The notes under the pieces: generated by a model
The model's database searches: none
What the model was told of the DNA's origin: nothing
The model's input: only the letters and a program-made list of their open reading frames with translations
Source of the DNA: an uncultured Clostridia bacterium
Lineage (GTDB): Bacteria > Bacillota > Clostridia > Oscillospirales > JAAYOS01
Direction: 5' to 3'
Assembly (NCBI GenBank): GCA_947630675.1
Contig: CANRIN010000012.1
Coordinates: 1-40,875 of the forward strand
Length of the DNA stretch: 40,875 nucleotides
Shown: positions 27,788 to 37,814 of the stretch, piece by piece
How positions within the stretch are numbered: position 1 is the stretch's first letter
Layout: each line of letters opens with the position of its first letter
Position numbers and translations under genes: made by a program

Positions 27788-28555
27788 ATGTTTTATAACG
27801 ACGGTTCGATCGAAAAAGAAAACATCACGGCGGAGCTCCTGCCCGGAGGGATACGCCTCCTTCAGGACGGGCGTCACCTGCGCATCGGCGCGGATGCCGT
27901 CCTGCTCGCGGCGTTCTGCCCTCCGGCGGAAAGGATATGCGAGCTCGGGTGCGGCGTCGGGAACGTCCTTCTTGCGCTCGCGGGGAGGCAGCCTTCCGCG
28001 ACGCTTACCGGCGTCGAGATAGAGCCGGGCGCGGCGGAGCTCTGCCGCGAGAGCATACGGCTGAACTCGCTCGAGAGCCGCGTGCGCGTCGAGACGGGCG
28101 ACCTGCGGGAAGCGCCGTCGCTCGGCCTCGCGCCGCGCTCGTTTGACCTCGTTCTGATGAACCCGCCGTATCTGCGCGCAGGGACGGTGCGCGACATGCC
28201 GGATCCCGTCACGGACCTCGAACGCGTGGACAGGACCGCGCCGCCGGACGCGGTCGCGCGTGCGGCGGCATACCTCCTTCGCGCGCGGGGCTCGCTCTGC
28301 CTCGTGCTGAGAGCGGGACGGCTCGGGGACTACATCACGGCGGTCTCGTCGGCGGGTCTCGCGCCCGCCGAGCTCTGCCTTGCGGCACATGACGCGTCCG
28401 CCCCGCCGTCTCTTGCCCTTCTCCGGGCAGAGAAGGGATACACCGGAGAGCTCCGGATACTCCCGACTTTCCGCACGGGCGGGGAGGAGTACCGCCGCAT
28501 CCTCGAGGGAGACGGACTGCACAAGGCTCTTGGCGTCCGACGCCGGAATGACTGA
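27788..28555 (+). CDS. SAM-dependent methyltransferase, TrmN6/YabB-like
   Basis: ICELGCGVGNVLLAL and catalytic-type NPPY (VLMNPPYLRAGT); adjacent to rsmI as yabB is near rsmI in Bacillus. Confidence 0.85.
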   Translation: MFYNDGSIEKENITAELLPGGIRLLQDGRHLRIGADAVLLAAFCPPAERICELGCGVGNVLLALAGRQPSATLTGVEIEPGAAELCRESIRLNSLESRVRVETGDLREAPSLGLAPRSFDLVLMNPPYLRAGTVRDMPDPVTDLERVDRTAPPDAVARAAAYLLRARGSLCLVLRAGRLGDYITAVSSAGLAPAELCLAAHDASAPPSLALLRAEKGYTGELRILPTFRTGGEEYRRILEGDGLHKALGVRRRND

Positions 28556-28571
28556 AACGGAGGGAGACAGG

Positions 28572-29417
28572 TTGTCCACACTCTACATCACCGCAACGCC
28601 GATAGGGAACCTCGGCGACATCACCGTGCGCGCGCTCGAGACGCTTCGCTCCTGCGACTTCATCGCGGCAGAGGACACCCGCGTGACGCTTCGGCTGCTC
28701 AACCACTTCGGCATAAAGAAGCCTCTCGTGAGCTATCACGAGCACAGCAGCCGCGAGACGGCGGAGCGGATAGCCGCAAGGATCTCCGCGGGCGAGGTCT
28801 GCGTTCTCGTGAGCGACGCGGGGATGCCCGCGATAAGCGACCCCGGCCGTGAGCTCGTCGCGCTCTGCCACCGCGAGGGGGTGCCGGTCCGCGTGATACC
28901 CGGCGCGAGCGCGGCAGTGAGCGCGGTCGCGGCGAGCGGGCTCGACGCCGCGCGGTTCTGTTTTGAAGGATTTCTCTCCGCAACGGCGCGGGTGCGGCGT
29001 GAGCGCTTGGCACAGCTCAGCCGCGAGACGCGGGCTATGGTGTTCTACGAGGCTCCGCACAAGCTCGCAAGGACGCTCCGCGACCTTGCGGACGCCTTCG
29101 GCGAAAGCCGGCGGGTGTCCGTCTCGCGCGAGCTCACGAAGCTGCACGAGGAGACGTTCGTGACAACGCTCGGCGAGGCCGCCGCCATGTATGCGGACGG
29201 CGGAGCGCGGGGCGAGTTTGCCCTCGTCGTCGAGGGCGCACCGGAGGACTCCGCCGATGCGCGCGACCCGGAGAGCGCCGTCCGTGAGGCGCGGCGGCTC
29301 GCGCACGAGGAGGGCCTTTCCGCAAGCGAGGCCGCAAAGAGAGCCGCCGCCATGTTCGGCGTTCCCAAGGGCGAGATATACCGCGCGCTTCTCCGCGACG
29401 GCCCCGAGGGCGAGTGA
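28572..29417 (+). CDS. rsmI: 16S rRNA (cytidine1402-2'-O)-methyltransferase; probable TTG start
   Basis: LYITATPIGNLGDITVRALETLRSCDFIAAEDTRVT; VSDAGMPAISDPG; VFYEAPHKL; SD GGAGGGA before TTG 28572. Confidence 0.93.
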   Translation: MSTLYITATPIGNLGDITVRALETLRSCDFIAAEDTRVTLRLLNHFGIKKPLVSYHEHSSRETAERIAARISAGEVCVLVSDAGMPAISDPGRELVALCHREGVPVRVIPGASAAVSAVAASGLDAARFCFEGFLSATARVRRERLAQLSRETRAMVFYEAPHKLARTLRDLADAFGESRRVSVSRELTKLHEETFVTTLGEAAAMYADGGARGEFALVVEGAPEDSADARDPESAVREARRLAHEEGLSASEAAKRAAAMFGVPKGEIYRALLRDGPEGE

Positions 29418-29429
29418 CGATCAAAATTG

Positions 29430-29466
29430 ATTCCCCGCAGCACGCTTCGAGGCTTGCGCGGGGAAT
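29430..29466. terminator. Hairpin after rsmI, overlapping the dnaN -35
   Basis: ATTCCCCGC ... GCGGGGAAT then ATTTC. Confidence 0.6.
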
Positions 29467-29482
29467 ATTTCTATGCTATAAT
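29454..29482 (+). promoter_or_regulatory. dnaN promoter
   Basis: TTGCGC-N17-TATAAT with extended -10 TGC. Confidence 0.7.
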
Positions 29483-29538
29483 AATTTTATAAGTTATATT
29501 TGGTATTTCTGTCATTTCAGTGAAAGGGGCGACGCTCT

Positions 29539-30639
29539 TTGAAATTCACTTGTGAAAAGGCTCTGCTCGCCGCGGCGGTGAACGCCGCGAGCCGCACGGT
29601 CACATCCCGGACCTCCATGCCGGCGCTCGAGGGAGTGCTGTGCGAGGTGTCGACGACTACCGTTACTCTCACCGGCTTCAACCTGGCCACCGGCATCCGC
29701 GCCATCATCGACGTTGAGAACGCCGAACCCGGCGCGGTAGTAATAAACGCACGTCTGCTCGGCGACATCGTCCGCAAGAGCTCGGACGACTACATCACCG
29801 TCGAGGCGGACGAGCGCCTCACCGTCACGATAAAGAGCGCGATGAGCGAGTTCAAGCTGATGGGTCTCGCCGCAACCGACTTCCCGGCGCTGCCCGAGAC
29901 AGAAAACGACCTCACGGTCGAGCTCAGTCAAAACCTGCTCAAGAGCATGATAAGCATGACCATCTTCGCCGTCAGCGACAACGAGAACAAGCTCATCCAC
30001 ACCGGCGAGCTCTTCGACTATCACGACGGGTGCCTGAGCGTCGTCGCGGTGGACGGTTACCGTCTCGCCGTGCGCCGCGAGGAGGTCGCCTCCACCGCGG
30101 ACAGGTTCAAGTTTGTCGTGCCCGGCGCGGCGCTCCGCGAGTGCGAGCGTCTCTGCGCCGACACCGACGACCCGATAACGATAAGCCTCGGTTCGCGCCA
30201 CATCACCTTTGACATGGGCAACCGCGTGCTGATAAGCCGCCTCATCGAGGGTGAGTTCCTCAACTACGAGGCCGCCATACCGCGCGAGTCGAAGTACAAG
30301 CTCGCGGCATCCACCGAGGAGCTGCGCGACTCGGTCGAGCGCGTGTCGCTCATTATCAGCGAGCGCCTGAAGAACCCGATACGCTGCCTGTTCTCCGACG
30401 GGCGTCTGAAAATATGGTGCCAGACCGCGCTTGGCCGCGCGAACGACGAGATAGCGGTCGAGGGCTCGGGCGGCGAGACCGAGATCGGCTTCAACAACCG
30501 CTTCCTTCAGGACGCGCTCCGCGCCGTTCCGGACGAGAAGGTGCGCATCGAGCTGTCAAGCGGACTCAGCCCGTGTGTGTTCTCCCCGCTTGAGGGGGAC
30601 AGCTATACCTTCATGGTGCTGCCGGTCAGACTGAAGTAA
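29539..30639 (+). CDS. dnaN: DNA polymerase III subunit beta (TTG start)
   Basis: MKFTCEKALLAAAVNAASRTVTSRTSMPALEGVL...FMVLPVRLK, sliding clamp. Confidence 0.96.
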   Translation: MKFTCEKALLAAAVNAASRTVTSRTSMPALEGVLCEVSTTTVTLTGFNLATGIRAIIDVENAEPGAVVINARLLGDIVRKSSDDYITVEADERLTVTIKSAMSEFKLMGLAATDFPALPETENDLTVELSQNLLKSMISMTIFAVSDNENKLIHTGELFDYHDGCLSVVAVDGYRLAVRREEVASTADRFKFVVPGAALRECERLCADTDDPITISLGSRHITFDMGNRVLISRLIEGEFLNYEAAIPRESKYKLAASTEELRDSVERVSLIISERLKNPIRCLFSDGRLKIWCQTALGRANDEIAVEGSGGETEIGFNNRFLQDALRAVPDEKVRIELSSGLSPCVFSPLEGDSYTFMVLPVRLK

Positions 30640-30640
30640 C

Positions 30641-31744
30641 GTGTTTGTGTCCTGCGTGCGCCTTGTCGACTGGCGCAACTATCACGAAGAATACTTTGAG
30701 CTCTCGCCTGCGCGTAACGTGATATGCGGCGAGAACGCTCAGGGAAAGACGAATTTTCTCGAGGCGATATGCTACCTCGCCTCGGGACGTTCTTTCCGCG
30801 CCGGACGGGAGGCGGAGCTGATACGCGAGGGAGCGCCGCGCGCGGCGGCCTCCGCCGACGTCGTTCTCTCCGACCGCGAGCTTCACCTCCGCGCGGAGCT
30901 TGTGCGCGGCGCGGGACGGAGGCTCTACGCAAACGGCGTCCGTGAGAGACGCGTGGGCGACTTTGTGGGGCGGCTTCGTGCCGTCCTTTTTGCGCCGGGC
31001 GACCTCTCGCTCGTGAACGGCGCGCCGGGCGAGCGCCGCCGGTTTCTCGACACGGCGCTCTCTCAGATGCGCCCGCGATACGCCGAGGCGCTTGCGCAGT
31101 ACACGCGCCTGCACGAGCACCGCACCCGCATACTCCGCGACTGGCGCGACGCGCCGTCGCTTCTCGACGCGCTCGACGCGTACAGTGAGCGCGCGTCGAA
31201 GGTCGGCGCGGCGCTGATAGGCTACCGCGCGCGGCTCGTGCGCGGTCTTTCCGCACACGCGGCGCGGCTGCACGGCGAGATCTCCGGCGGCCGCGAGACG
31301 CTTGCGATACGCTACCGCACCGACTCCGCCGTAACCGACCCGTTCGCGCCGGAGAGTGCGATAGCGGCGGAGCTCTCCGCACACTTCGAGGAGCGGCGCG
31401 AGGCAGAGCTTGCAAGCGGCATGGCGCTCGTCGGGCCTCATCGCGACGAGCTGGAGATCAACATCAACGGACGCGCGGCGCGCGCCTATGCCTCGCAGGG
31501 TCAGACCCGCACGGCGGCGCTCGCGCTGAAGCTTGCGGAGCGCGAGCTTTTCGCGGAGGACTCGGGCGAGCTGCCGGTCCTTCTGCTTGACGACGTTCTC
31601 AGCGAGCTCGACCCCTCGCGGCGCGAGTGGGTGCTCGGGCGCGTCGGGGACGGACAGGTCATAATAACGCTGTGCGACGCGTCCGATCTCGACACGGCGC
31701 CGGCAAAGGTCTTCCGCGTCGCGGACGGGAGGCTCGCAGACTGA
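30641..31744 (+). CDS. recF: DNA replication/repair protein RecF (GTG start)
   Basis: RLVDWRNYHEEYFELSPARNVICGENAQGKTNFLEAICYLASGRSFR; LLLDDVLSELDPSRR. Confidence 0.95.
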   Translation: MFVSCVRLVDWRNYHEEYFELSPARNVICGENAQGKTNFLEAICYLASGRSFRAGREAELIREGAPRAAASADVVLSDRELHLRAELVRGAGRRLYANGVRERRVGDFVGRLRAVLFAPGDLSLVNGAPGERRRFLDTALSQMRPRYAEALAQYTRLHEHRTRILRDWRDAPSLLDALDAYSERASKVGAALIGYRARLVRGLSAHAARLHGEISGGRETLAIRYRTDSAVTDPFAPESAIAAELSAHFEERREAELASGMALVGPHRDELEININGRAARAYASQGQTRTAALALKLAERELFAEDSGELPVLLLDDVLSELDPSRREWVLGRVGDGQVIITLCDASDLDTAPAKVFRVADGRLAD

Positions 31745-31766
31745 ACATCGGAACAGGAGAAAAGAG

Positions 31767-32039
31767 ATGTACCTTCACTTGGGAAAAAACGTGATAGTTC
31801 CGTTCGATACCGTCGTGGGCGTGTTCGACCTCGACAGCGCGAGCGCATCTCCGCGCACGCGGCAGTATCTAGAACGCGCCGAGCGGGAGGGTCGGCTCAT
31901 CTCGGTGGCGGACGATCTCCCGCGCTCGTTCGTCGTCTGCCGCGAGGGCGGACGGGATGCCGTCTACCTCTCGCAGATATCCGCACGGACGCTTGAGAAA
32001 CGTGCCGGGGTTTTTCCGGGTTCGGACCCGGAATGGTAA
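31767..32039 (+). CDS. remB: RemB/YaaB-like (DUF370-related) protein
   Basis: MYLHLGKNVIVPFDTVVGVFDLDSASASPRTRQYLERAEREGRL between recF and gyrB. Confidence 0.85.
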   Translation: MYLHLGKNVIVPFDTVVGVFDLDSASASPRTRQYLERAEREGRLISVADDLPRSFVVCREGGRDAVYLSQISARTLEKRAGVFPGSDPEW

Positions 32040-32099
32040 ATTTCCCCGTTTTGACGAAGCGCGGCCTTACCCGTACAAATCGAATGTGCAAACTGCCGA

Positions 32100-32125
32100 A
32101 ACCCGCTCAGCGAGCGGGTTTTTGC
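32100..32125 (+). terminator. Terminator after remB
   Basis: AACCCGCTC-AGC-GAGCGGGTTTTTGC. Confidence 0.75.
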
Positions 32126-32136
32126 TTTATTTTCGC

Positions 32137-32165
32137 TTGCGGAAAACGTTCTCAAGTGCTATAAT
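32137..32165 (+). promoter_or_regulatory. gyrB promoter
   Basis: TTGCGG-N17-TATAAT with extended -10 TGC. Confidence 0.7.
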
Positions 32166-32234
32166 ATAATAAGGTATAGGGCAGAATCAAGAGGGGCGAA
32201 ACGCGCCCCGCAGAAGACTAAGCAGGAGGTTAGT

Positions 32235-34193
32235 ATGGCCTTTTCGGAAGAAAACCTTAACAAGCCGCAGACCGGAGAGCGCTATGACGCGAGCAACATT
32301 CAGGTCCTCGAGGGGCTTGAGGCGGTACGCAAGCGCCCCGGCATGTACATCGGCTCGACGAGCGCTGCGGGGCTTCACCACCTCGTATACGAGATAGTTG
32401 ACAACGCTATAGACGAGGCGCTCGCGGGTTACTGCGACCACATCGAGGTCGAGATACTTGAGGGCGACATCATCCGCGTCACCGACAACGGACGCGGCAT
32501 ACCGATAGACATTCAGCAGCAGACCGGGCGTCCCGCGCTAGAAGTCGTGTACACCGTCCTGCACGCCGGCGGAAAGTTCGGCGGCGGCGGATACAAGGTG
32601 TCCGGCGGACTGCACGGCGTCGGCGCGAGCGTCGTCAATGCCCTCAGCGAATGGCTCGAGGTCGAGGTGCGCAGAGACGGCAAGTGCGTCATAATGGGCT
32701 TCCGGCGCGGCGAGATATCCAAGCCTTTCACCGTGCTCGGGCCCACCGACACGAGCGGCTCTGTCGTCACCTTCAAACCTGACCCGGAGATATTCCAGGA
32801 GACGACCGAGTTCTCCTACGACACTCTGCTCACCCGTATGCGCGAGCAGGCTTTCCTCAACGCCGGCCTGCGTATAACCCTCACCGACAGCCGTCCGGGC
32901 TCCGAGACCTTCCGCAAAAGCGAGTCGATGTGCTACGAGGGCGGCGTTTCGAGCTTTGTCGAATACCTCAACCGCTCGAAGACCCCGCTGCACGCGGCGC
33001 CGATATACGTCTCCGGCGAGACGGACGCCGGTTACACCGAGATATCCCTTCAGTATAACGACGGATACAACGAGATGCTGCTCTCGTTTGCAAACAACAT
33101 CCACACGCCCGAGGGCGGAACGCACGAGACCGGCTTCAAAACCGCCCTCACGCGCGTCCTGAACGCCTACGGGCGCAAGTACAAGATACTCAAGGACGAC
33201 GACAAGCTGTCCGGCGAGGACACGCGCGAGGGGCTCTGCGCCGTCGTGAGCGTCAAGCTCGAGGACCCGCAGTTCGAGGGACAGACGAAGTCGAAGCTCG
33301 GCAACAGCGAGATAAAGAACCTCGTCGACAGCGTGTTCTCCGCGAAGCTCGAGACCTTCCTAGAGGAGAACCCCGCCGTCGCGCGGGCGATACTTGAGAA
33401 GGCGGTGAACGCTTCCCGCGCGCGTGAGGCTGCGCGCAAGGCGCGCGAGTCGATACGCCGCAAGACCGTCCTCGGCGGCGCGGCGATGCCGGACAAGCTC
33501 CAGGACTGCAACATCAACGACCCGGAGCTCACTGAGCTGTATATAGTCGAGGGCGACTCCGCAGGCGGCTCCGCCGTGCAGGGCCGCGACAGCGCGTTCC
33601 AGGCGATACTCTCTCTCTGGGGCAAGATGCTCAACGTCGAGCGCGCCCGCGCGGACAAGGTCTACGGCAACGACAAGCTCCAGCCGGTCATAGCGGCTCT
33701 CGGCGCGGGAGTGGGCGAGGAATTCGACCTCAACCGCCTCCGCTACCACAAGATAATCATAATGGCGGATGCCGATGTCGACGGCGCGCATATCCGCACG
33801 CTGCTGCTCACCTTCTTCTTCCGCTTTATGCGCCCGCTCATCGAGCACGGCTATGTCTACGCCGCCGTGCCCCCGCTCTTCAAGCTGACGCGCGGCAAGG
33901 TCACCCGCGTCGCGTACAGCGAGGCGGAGCGGGACATCGTCTCCGCCGAGCTGCGCGGCGACAATCCGAACGCCAAGGTGGACATCAGCCGCTTCAAGGG
34001 TCTCGGCGAGATGGACCCGGAGGAGCTGTGGGAGACGACGATGGACCCAGCAAAGCGCACCCTCAAGCGGATAGAGCTTGACGACGCGATACGCGCCGAC
34101 GAGGTCTTTACCGTCCTCATGGGCGAGAAGGTCGAGCCGCGCAAGGAGTTCATCGAGCGGAACGCCCGCTACGCCGTCAACCTCGACTACTGA
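32235..34193 (+). CDS. gyrB: DNA gyrase subunit B
   Basis: [74 protein letters not shown]. Confidence 0.98.
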   Translation: MAFSEENLNKPQTGERYDASNIQVLEGLEAVRKRPGMYIGSTSAAGLHHLVYEIVDNAIDEALAGYCDHIEVEILEGDIIRVTDNGRGIPIDIQQQTGRPALEVVYTVLHAGGKFGGGGYKVSGGLHGVGASVVNALSEWLEVEVRRDGKCVIMGFRRGEISKPFTVLGPTDTSGSVVTFKPDPEIFQETTEFSYDTLLTRMREQAFLNAGLRITLTDSRPGSETFRKSESMCYEGGVSSFVEYLNRSKTPLHAAPIYVSGETDAGYTEISLQYNDGYNEMLLSFANNIHTPEGGTHETGFKTALTRVLNAYGRKYKILKDDDKLSGEDTREGLCAVVSVKLEDPQFEGQTKSKLGNSEIKNLVDSVFSAKLETFLEENPAVARAILEKAVNASRAREAARKARESIRRKTVLGGAAMPDKLQDCNINDPELTELYIVEGDSAGGSAVQGRDSAFQAILSLWGKMLNVERARADKVYGNDKLQPVIAALGAGVGEEFDLNRLRYHKIIIMADADVDGAHIRTLLLTFFFRFMRPLIEHGYVYAAVPPLFKLTRGKVTRVAYSEAERDIVSAELRGDNPNAKVDISRFKGLGEMDPEELWETTMDPAKRTLKRIELDDAIRADEVFTVLMGEKVEPRKEFIERNARYAVNLDY

Positions 34194-34240
34194 GTGTGGC
34201 GGCACCATGAAGATCAAGTTTTTGAATGGAGGGAACGCTC

Positions 34241-36826
34241 ATGGCTAAGAAAAAGCTCGACCGCGACCCCGAAGAATACCGCTTTCCCGAACAGAAGATA
34301 GTCTCCACCCCGCTCGTCCCCGAGATGGAGCAGAGCTACATCGAATACGCGATGAGCGTCATCGTCGGCCGAGCCTTGCCGGACGTGCGCGACGGTCTCA
34401 AGCCGGTCCACCGCCGCATCCTCTACGCCATGTACGAGGACGGACTTACCCGCGACAAGCCGTTCCGCAAGTGCGCGACCGCCGTCGGCGACGTGCTCGG
34501 ACGCTATCATCCGCACGGCGACGCGTCGGTCTACGATGCGCTCGTGCGTCTCGCGCAGACCTTCTCGATGCGCTATCCGCTCGTCGAGGGTCACGGAAAC
34601 TTCGGCTCGGTGGACGGCGACCCGCCCGCCGCGTACCGTTACACCGAGGCGCGCATGGCGCGCATGGCCGACGAGATGCTCCGCGACATCGACAAGGACA
34701 CGGTCGACTGGGACCCGAACTTCGACGAGACGCGGAAGGAGCCGCGCGTGCTCCCGAGCCGCTTCCCGAACCTGCTCGTCAACGGTTCTAGCGGCATCGC
34801 TGTCGGCATGGCGACAAACATTCCGCCGCACAACCTCACCGAGGTCATAAACGCGACGATATGTGTTCTCAAAAATCCCCACGCCACCCTCGAGGACCTG
34901 ATGGAGCACATCAAGGGGCCGGACTTCCCGACGCGCGGTATAATCATGGGCCGCAGCGGTATCCGCTCCGCATACGCCACCGGGCGCGGTAGGATAATCA
35001 TGCGCGCCCGCACAGAGTTTGAGACCTTCGGCAACGACCGCACCCGCATCATCGTCACCGAGATACCCTATCAGGTGAACAAGCGGATGCTGATAAAGAC
35101 GATGGCGGACCAAGTCGAGGATAAGCGTCTCGAGGGCATCAGCGCCATACGCGACGAGACCGACCGCGAGGGCATGCGCATAGTCATCGAGCTGAAGCGG
35201 GACGCGAACCCGCAGATAGTCCTCAACCACCTCTTTGCGCAGACGCAGATGCAGTCCACGTTTGCCGTGAACATGCTCGCGCTCGTCGAGAACCAGACCC
35301 AGCCGAGGATACTGTCGCTGAGACACATCCTCGACGAATATATCGCGTTTCAGGAGGACCTCATCACCCGCCGCACGCGCTACGACCTCCAGAAGGCTCT
35401 CGAGCGCGCGCATCTCCTCGAAGGACTGCTCATAGCGCAGGACAATATCGACGAGGTCATACGGATAATCCGCTCGAGCTACGACAACGCGCGCGAGAAC
35501 CTCATGGCACGCTTCGGTCTCTCCGAGGTACAGGCGCAGGCCATACTCGAAATGCAGCTCCGCAGGCTCCAGGGGCTCGAGAAGGAAAAGCTCGAGACCG
35601 AGTACAAGGAGCTCGAGGAGAAGATAGCCTACTACCGCCGTCTGCTCGCGGACGAGGAGATGCTGCGCGGCGTGCTCATAGACGAGCTCACCGCCATCCG
35701 CGACAAGTACGGCGACGAGCGCCTCACCGAGATACAGGAGATCGAGGACGAGATAGACGACGAGGACCTTATCGCCGAGGAGGACTGCGTCTTCACCCTC
35801 ACGCACTTCGGCTACATCAAGCGCCAGACGCCGGACGCGTACCGCACGCAGAGGCGCGGCGGGCGCGGCGTCAGCGCCATGACGACGCGCGAGGAGGACT
35901 TCGCCGAGACGATATTCCTCGCCTCCACCCATGACCACATCCTCTTCTTCACGAGCGCGGGGCGCGTCCTCCGCAAGAAGGGCTACAACATCCCGGAGAG
36001 CGGACGCACCGCGCGCGGCATGAATATCGTCAACCTTCTCCCGCTCGAGGAGGGCGAGCGCGTCACGGCGATGATACCGGTGCGCGAGTTCACAGACCAC
36101 GAGTTCCTGTTTATGACGACGCGGAACGGCACGGTCAAGCGGCTCGTCCTCGACGAGCTCGAGACCGCGCGCAAGGCCGGCATCCGCGCCATCACCCTCG
36201 AGGAGGGGGATGAGCTCATTGACGTCCGCAAGACCGACGGCGGGCAGAACATGATAATCGCCACCCGCCACGGCATGGCGATATGCTTTGACGAGCGCGA
36301 CCTGCGCCCGCTCGGGCGCGGCGCGATAGGCGTCCGGGGCATCCGCCTCGGCGACGGGGACTACGTCGTCGGCGCGGCGGTAGCGACGCCCGGCTCAGCG
36401 CTCCTCTGCGTCACCGACAACGGCTACGGCAAGCGCACCCCCGTTGAGGACTACATGCGCTCCTCCGACGGCGAAAAGACCCCGCAGAGGCGCGGCGGCA
36501 AGGGTCTCACGGCCTACCGCCTCACCGAGAAGACCGGTCCGGTGAGCGCCATAGCGGTCGTCTCGGGCGACGAGGACATCATCTCCGTCTCGGATGACGG
36601 CACCCTGATACGTATGCCGGTCGAGGACATCAACGTCTACGGGCGCGTGTCGCAGGGCGTGCGTGTGATGCGCGTCGCGGAGAGCGCGCGCGTGATAGGC
36701 ATAGCGGCGATCGCCCGCGCGGACGACACGGAAGGCGGCGGCAACACGGATGCCGTCGTGGACGGCGTAGACAGCGCGGACGGCGCGACCGACACAGACA
36801 ACAGCGATGACGCGGACGGCGAGTGA
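34241..36826 (+). CDS. gyrA: DNA gyrase subunit A
   Basis: YAMSVIVGRALPDVRDGLKPVHRRILYAM; GRYHPHGDASVYDALVRLAQTFSMRYPLVEGHGNFGS; gyrA-box-like QRRGGKG. Confidence 0.98.
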   Translation: MAKKKLDRDPEEYRFPEQKIVSTPLVPEMEQSYIEYAMSVIVGRALPDVRDGLKPVHRRILYAMYEDGLTRDKPFRKCATAVGDVLGRYHPHGDASVYDALVRLAQTFSMRYPLVEGHGNFGSVDGDPPAAYRYTEARMARMADEMLRDIDKDTVDWDPNFDETRKEPRVLPSRFPNLLVNGSSGIAVGMATNIPPHNLTEVINATICVLKNPHATLEDLMEHIKGPDFPTRGIIMGRSGIRSAYATGRGRIIMRARTEFETFGNDRTRIIVTEIPYQVNKRMLIKTMADQVEDKRLEGISAIRDETDREGMRIVIELKRDANPQIVLNHLFAQTQMQSTFAVNMLALVENQTQPRILSLRHILDEYIAFQEDLITRRTRYDLQKALERAHLLEGLLIAQDNIDEVIRIIRSSYDNARENLMARFGLSEVQAQAILEMQLRRLQGLEKEKLETEYKELEEKIAYYRRLLADEEMLRGVLIDELTAIRDKYGDERLTEIQEIEDEIDDEDLIAEEDCVFTLTHFGYIKRQTPDAYRTQRRGGRGVSAMTTREEDFAETIFLASTHDHILFFTSAGRVLRKKGYNIPESGRTARGMNIVNLLPLEEGERVTAMIPVREFTDHEFLFMTTRNGTVKRLVLDELETARKAGIRAITLEEGDELIDVRKTDGGQNMIIATRHGMAICFDERDLRPLGRGAIGVRGIRLGDGDYVVGAAVATPGSALLCVTDNGYGKRTPVEDYMRSSDGEKTPQRRGGKGLTAYRLTEKTGPVSAIAVVSGDEDIISVSDDGTLIRMPVEDINVYGRVSQGVRVMRVAESARVIGIAAIARADDTEGGGNTDAVVDGVDSADGATDTDNSDDADGE

Positions 36827-36865
36827 CCGCGCGGGCGCTCACCTCGAAACGCCTCATAAAAATTC

Positions 36866-36904
36866 ACCGGAGCGGCATGAATAATTCATGCCGCTCCGGT
36901 TTTT
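36866..36904. terminator. Terminator after gyrA, possibly bidirectional
   Basis: ACCGGAGCGGCATGA-ATAAT-TCATGCCGCTCCGGT-TTTT. Confidence 0.85.
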
Positions 36905-36907
36905 ACG

Positions 36908-37408
36908 TCAGTTTACATATGTTTCGCCGCTGCCGGTCGTTATTATCGAACCGCCCAACTCAGTTATGTCGTTATACGCTTCGTTTTTCAGCAGAGAGGC
37001 AAGCTGCGCACATTCATCATCGCTCCTGATTTGCCGGTGAATGATTTCTTTGTACAGGCCAAATGTTACAGCTCTTAGCAGCTTGCCGGTCTTTACGTCA
37101 TATATATCCTGCAAAACTCCGTCATTATACTCCTTGATATACCCCTTCTTTGAATCGAAAACCGTTAGTCTCGCTTCGCCGTCTGTATCGTAATAGATAA
37201 CTCTCACGACGGCGTTTTCAATCGAATCGCCGATATAGCTATCACGGTATGCCGAGGAGCCGACAGGCGCCTCTTTCCAACCAACTTCAGGGCTTCCTAT
37301 ACTGCGAATGACGTCATTATTGTTCAGAGATATACAGCGTTCAACAACATAACATCCCAACGCGACTGCGAACACCAACACAACAGATAAGATTATCCGT
37401 TTTCGCAT
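36908..37408 (-). CDS. Hypothetical membrane-anchored/secreted protein, 166 aa
   Basis: MRKRIILSVVLVFAVALGCYVVERC N-terminal hydrophobic segment; no recognised domain; AT-richer than neighbours. Confidence 0.7.
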   Translation of the reverse strand: MRKRIILSVVLVFAVALGCYVVERCISLNNNDVIRSIGSPEVGWKEAPVGSSAYRDSYIGDSIENAVVRVIYYDTDGEARLTVFDSKKGYIKEYNDGVLQDIYDVKTGKLLRAVTFGLYKEIIHRQIRSDDECAQLASLLKNEAYNDITELGGSIITTGSGETYVN

Positions 37409-37814
37409 ATTCGGGCGCTCCTTTGTGAAAGACTAACCGATACAAAGTATAGGTATGATTCTTTTAAACTTAGACATAAATCTTCTCCTTTACAAATAAA
37501 TTTCTGGTTGAAATGGTCAGCGAGTACCATCTTTCGTAGACAACGCCTATTACTATAAGTTCGGAACCGGGGGTCGGACAATCAGTCCGATCCCCATCCG
37601 TCTTGTGCCTAAGCTACAATGGGAGAAGTAATCGGCTGTCTCTTTTTGCCTATCAAAGCTTCGCGACGAACGTAGGCGCTTCGTACCAGCGTCGAATAGC
37701 GCGCTATTTTTGCGACTGCACAAAAAATATAGTTGATAGAATAGCCGCAGTGCGAGATTTCTCCAGCCTTCCCATTGCTGTTTACTTAGCCTTTGTGAGC
37801 TGTAGTGAGGCGTC

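Noticed and set aside
34214-36271. 685-aa minus-strand ORF opposite gyrA
   Set aside because: Antisense artefact; gyrA on the plus strand is unambiguous.
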